Assembly (NCBI GenBank): GCA_963838805.1
Contig: CAWISK010000006.1
Location: forward strand, 473,566 to 537,565
Reading direction: 5' to 3'
From: CAVRQM01 sp963838805
GTDB taxonomy: Bacteria > Pseudomonadota > Alphaproteobacteria > Acetobacterales > Acetobacteraceae
DNA: 64,000 nucleotides
How positions within the stretch are numbered: position 1 is the stretch's first letter; every line of letters begins with the position of its first letter. The notes under the pieces were generated by a model that was given only the letters and a program-made list of their open reading frames with translations, did no database searches and was not told the DNA's origin. A program made the translations under genes and the position numbers. Shown one piece after another: positions 62,243 through 64,000 of this stretch.

Positions 62243-62923
62243 CTAGGCGGACCTGGACCGGGTTGGGGCCATGCGCTCCCGTCTGGCCAGGAACCACTCC
62301 ACGACGATCCGGGTGAGGATCGACGCCAGACCTACCAGGACGGCAGTGACCAGCGCCCGCTGTTCGTCGGCTTGGAGCTCGGTGCTCCGCTGAGCCAGCA
62401 GGGCCATCTCGGCATGGGTGATTCGGCCGATCACGCGGCGGATCGCATCCATCGTGGCGCGGTCGGTGCTGGCAAGCACCGCCGATAGCCCGGCCTGGAA
62501 ACCGCCGGCATCGCGCGCCGTGAGTGCTGCGCCGAGTTCGCCCATCTTCTCATCCATCAGCCCCGTCAGTTGCTGCACGCGGGCGATCTCGTCCGGGTTG
62601 TCCCGCACCAGCGTCTGCAGGTCGGCGGTCATGCTGTCCTGCCGGCGCAGGGCGCGGGCATAGGGCGCGAGGTAGCGCGCGTCGCCGCTCAGCAGGTAGC
62701 CACGCTGGCCGGTTTCGGCGTCGTCCAGGTCGATCAGCAGATCCTTGGTCGCCTCGATTACCCGGTGCGTATGCACCACCAGATCCTGATGGTCGGTCAG
62801 CAAATGATGCGTCTGGATCGACAGGAACAGGCCGGCCAGCAGCACCACGGTGATCGGCACCAAGCGCAGCAGCGTCGCCGCGGTCAGCAGCGGCCTCATG
62901 AAGCCGGGGAGTGACACCCGCAT
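62243..62923 (-). CDS. orphan CHASE3-domain membrane protein
   Basis: About 226 residues from ATG 62923 (the open frame extends to 62989). One membrane segment 'LVPITVVLLAGLFLSIQTHH' precedes a periplasmic CHASE3-type helical domain ('RVIEATKDLLIDLDDAETGQ', 'RGYLLSGDARYLAPYARALR', 'ITHAEMALLAQRSTELQADE') and a second segment 'ALVTAVLVGLASILTRIVVE'. CHASE3 normally sits at the front of a kinase or diguanylate cyclase; here the protein ends soon after the second segment ('FLARRERMAPTRSRSA'). Either a stand-alone sensor or a truncated one. Confidence 0.7.
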   Translation of the reverse strand: MRVSLPGFMRPLLTAATLLRLVPITVVLLAGLFLSIQTHHLLTDHQDLVVHTHRVIEATKDLLIDLDDAETGQRGYLLSGDARYLAPYARALRRQDSMTADLQTLVRDNPDEIARVQQLTGLMDEKMGELGAALTARDAGGFQAGLSAVLASTDRATMDAIRRVIGRITHAEMALLAQRSTELQADEQRALVTAVLVGLASILTRIVVEWFLARRERMAPTRSRSA

Positions 62924-63140
62924 CCTCGTCCGAATTCGCCGGACCCTTAGCGGGTCCACGCGGCTTTGGGCAGCCATCCCGCTGCGCACGTTGCCACCGC
63001 TGGGCCGTCTGGCACAGGATGGGCGCTGATTACCCAGGATAGACCATGAGCCTCACCATCCAACACGCGCCGCGTGCGCGCCTGATTGCGCGTAACAACA
63101 CATGTTAGAACATTTATCTCAAGGGGCCGAAGGAAACAGC

Positions 63141-63741
63141 GTGTCCGAATATCGCTCATGGCAACCCGGCCCGGACGACCTTGTCATCCCCTTCGTTTTC
63201 GTTCCGCACAGTGCCCCGGAGCCGACCGAATGGATGAATGAGCATCCCGGCTGGATAAAGTTTCCCGCGATGCTTGTGCCTCGCACGGCGGCCTCGGATT
63301 CCGTCTTCGGCGGCATTGGGCACGATCGCGGTTGCGGGTGCCGGCGCACCCGGCCTCGGCGACGCGCTAGGTCAAGCCCTCACCGAATTTCTGATCGAGG
63401 GGCCCAAGAAGGTGGCCCCGCCGCTCGCTGGAGCCGCGCTCGCCCTTGATCCGTCACCGACTGCGCCGCCGGAGATCGACGATGTGCCGCTTGAAACTCG
63501 GGAGCGATTTCGGCGCGAGGCGACCGAAAGCTACAGCCCTGCGCCGCCCATCCCTGCGCTTCCCGGGCCTATTGCCCCGGCCCGTACGGCATTGCCCTCG
63601 CATGAGGGTCTCGAGCCTCCTCCGTCTGCCCCGACGCAACCCGGCCTCGCTCCCGCCACGCCGCTTCCGCCTCTGCCGCCCAGCCGAGCGGCGGAGCCGA
63701 CGGGGCCGCTCATTTTCAAACAGGACCGCAACGAGGTCTAA
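63141..63741 (+). CDS. unrecognised Pro-rich protein (frame break)
   Basis: About 200 residues when joined. GTG 63141 follows GAAGGAAACAG. The first part 'YRSWQPGPDDLVIPFVFVPH' and 'WMNEHPGWIKFPAMLVPRTA' runs into 'GTIAVAGAGAPGLGDALGQA' after one extra base near 63310-63330. The rest is 'LTEFLIEGPKKVAPPLAGAA' and a Pro/Ala-rich tail ending 'LIFKQDRNEV'. The Gly-rich part could be a membrane-active helix. I do not recognise it. GC is lower than the C1 region, which may mark recent acquisition. Confidence 0.5.
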
Positions 63742-63792
63742 ACGGCGACCTGCGAACAAACTCAAAGCGAGGGCGTGACGCAGCAAGGAACC

Positions 63793-64000
63793 ATGAGTCT
63801 CCCATCGTTGTGGCTTATGAGAATCGATTCCGGGACACTCTGGGAGTTCGACGGCTTTCTCCTGGCAGACGAGCACCTCGGCATGCCCAACGCGGCCGAA
63901 GTGGACTCGGCGTTGTGGGAGCTGCAAACGGCCACAAATAGCCTGATAAGCGACGACGTGCTATTGCCAGACGGGTTCCCCCCCACAACTCGTGCTGCCC
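63793..64000 (+). CDS. 5' end of an unrecognised gene, cut by the window edge
   Basis: The frame from ATG 63793 (or GTG 63775) stays open to the end of the window, about 69 residues: 'MSLPSLWLMRIDSGTLWEFD', 'GFLLADEHLGMPNAAEVDSA', 'LWELQTATNSLISDDVLLPD'. It is acidic and Leu-rich. Same frame and strand as the preceding Pro-rich gene, so the two may form a small operon. No family recognised. Confidence 0.45.
   Translation, partial: MSLPSLWLMRIDSGTLWEFDGFLLADEHLGMPNAAEVDSALWELQTATNSLISDDVLLPDGFPPTTRAA

Noticed and set aside
63762..63986. 74-residue minus-strand frame at the window end
   Set aside because: The plus-strand frame over the same bases reads as a more natural protein and continues past the edge.
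1..64000. CRISPR arrays, tRNA or rRNA genes, integrase or transposase genes
   Set aside because: None was recognised by eye on either strand; a covariance-model search could still find a missed small RNA.

Overview
The window is GC-rich bacterial DNA, densely packed with genes, and reads as a methylotrophic alphaproteobacterium. The order NYN nuclease - folK - rpoZ - relA/spoT - acpS and the intergenic palindromes suggest Rhodospirillales/Acetobacteraceae, but this placement is inference from gene content. No tRNA, rRNA, CRISPR array or insertion sequence was seen.

Layout. 1-2.8 kb: end of a surface-sugar locus (partial protein, methyltransferase-like protein, heptose-phosphate-type GHMP kinase). 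2.8-9.1 kb: GH28 polysaccharide hydrolase, DAO-type oxidase, hydroxypyruvate reductase, OmpA-like lipoprotein, RecQ. 9.3-10.3 kb: Xre-RES toxin-antitoxin pair with a perfect inverted-repeat operator. 10.4-17.7 kb: SbmA/YddA-type ABC transporter, DUF3253, uracil-DNA glycosylase, NYN protein and the folK-rpoZ-relA/spoT-acpS block. 17.7-23.8 kb: secreted kelch protein, FAD dehydrogenase, and a sugar-acid pair (L-2-keto-3-deoxyarabonate dehydratase plus 2-oxoglutarate semialdehyde dehydrogenase).

23.8-61.5 kb is the C1 region. A lanthanide-type methanol dehydrogenase set (xoxF, xoxG, xoxJ) lies with quinoprotein accessory genes (SoxYZ-like carrier, metallo-beta-lactamase-fold hydrolase, CXXCW rhodanese-like protein). 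A Zur/ZnuABC-type metal uptake module follows, then the PQQ-associated ABC system (periplasmic binding protein, beta-propeller, ATPase, permease, unknown secreted protein, DUF2380-type protein). Next is a tetrahydromethanopterin/methanofuran (H4MPT/MFR) island: cofactor biosynthesis genes, then fae, mch, mtdB and beta-RFAP synthase on the minus strand and a pterin dehydratase with fhcB-fhcA-fhcD-fhcC on the plus strand. Together: XoxF oxidises methanol in the periplasm and passes electrons to XoxG; formaldehyde is trapped by Fae on H4MPT, oxidised by MtdB and Mch, and released as formate by the Fhc complex. Two genes here are fusions: MfnB-FolB and RimK-like/CitG-like.

A small AbiEii-type gene pair, a DUF3291-like gene and a GAF/HWE-type histidine kinase sit inside the C1 region. 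The last 2.5 kb holds a thioesterase, a clpA 3' fragment, an orphan CHASE3 protein and unrecognised genes.

Caution on quality: about 25 breaks of reading frame cut otherwise intact essential or conserved genes. All but about two are equivalent to one extra base, which points to insertion-biased consensus errors rather than biological decay. Broken genes are reported here as whole genes with the break noted.
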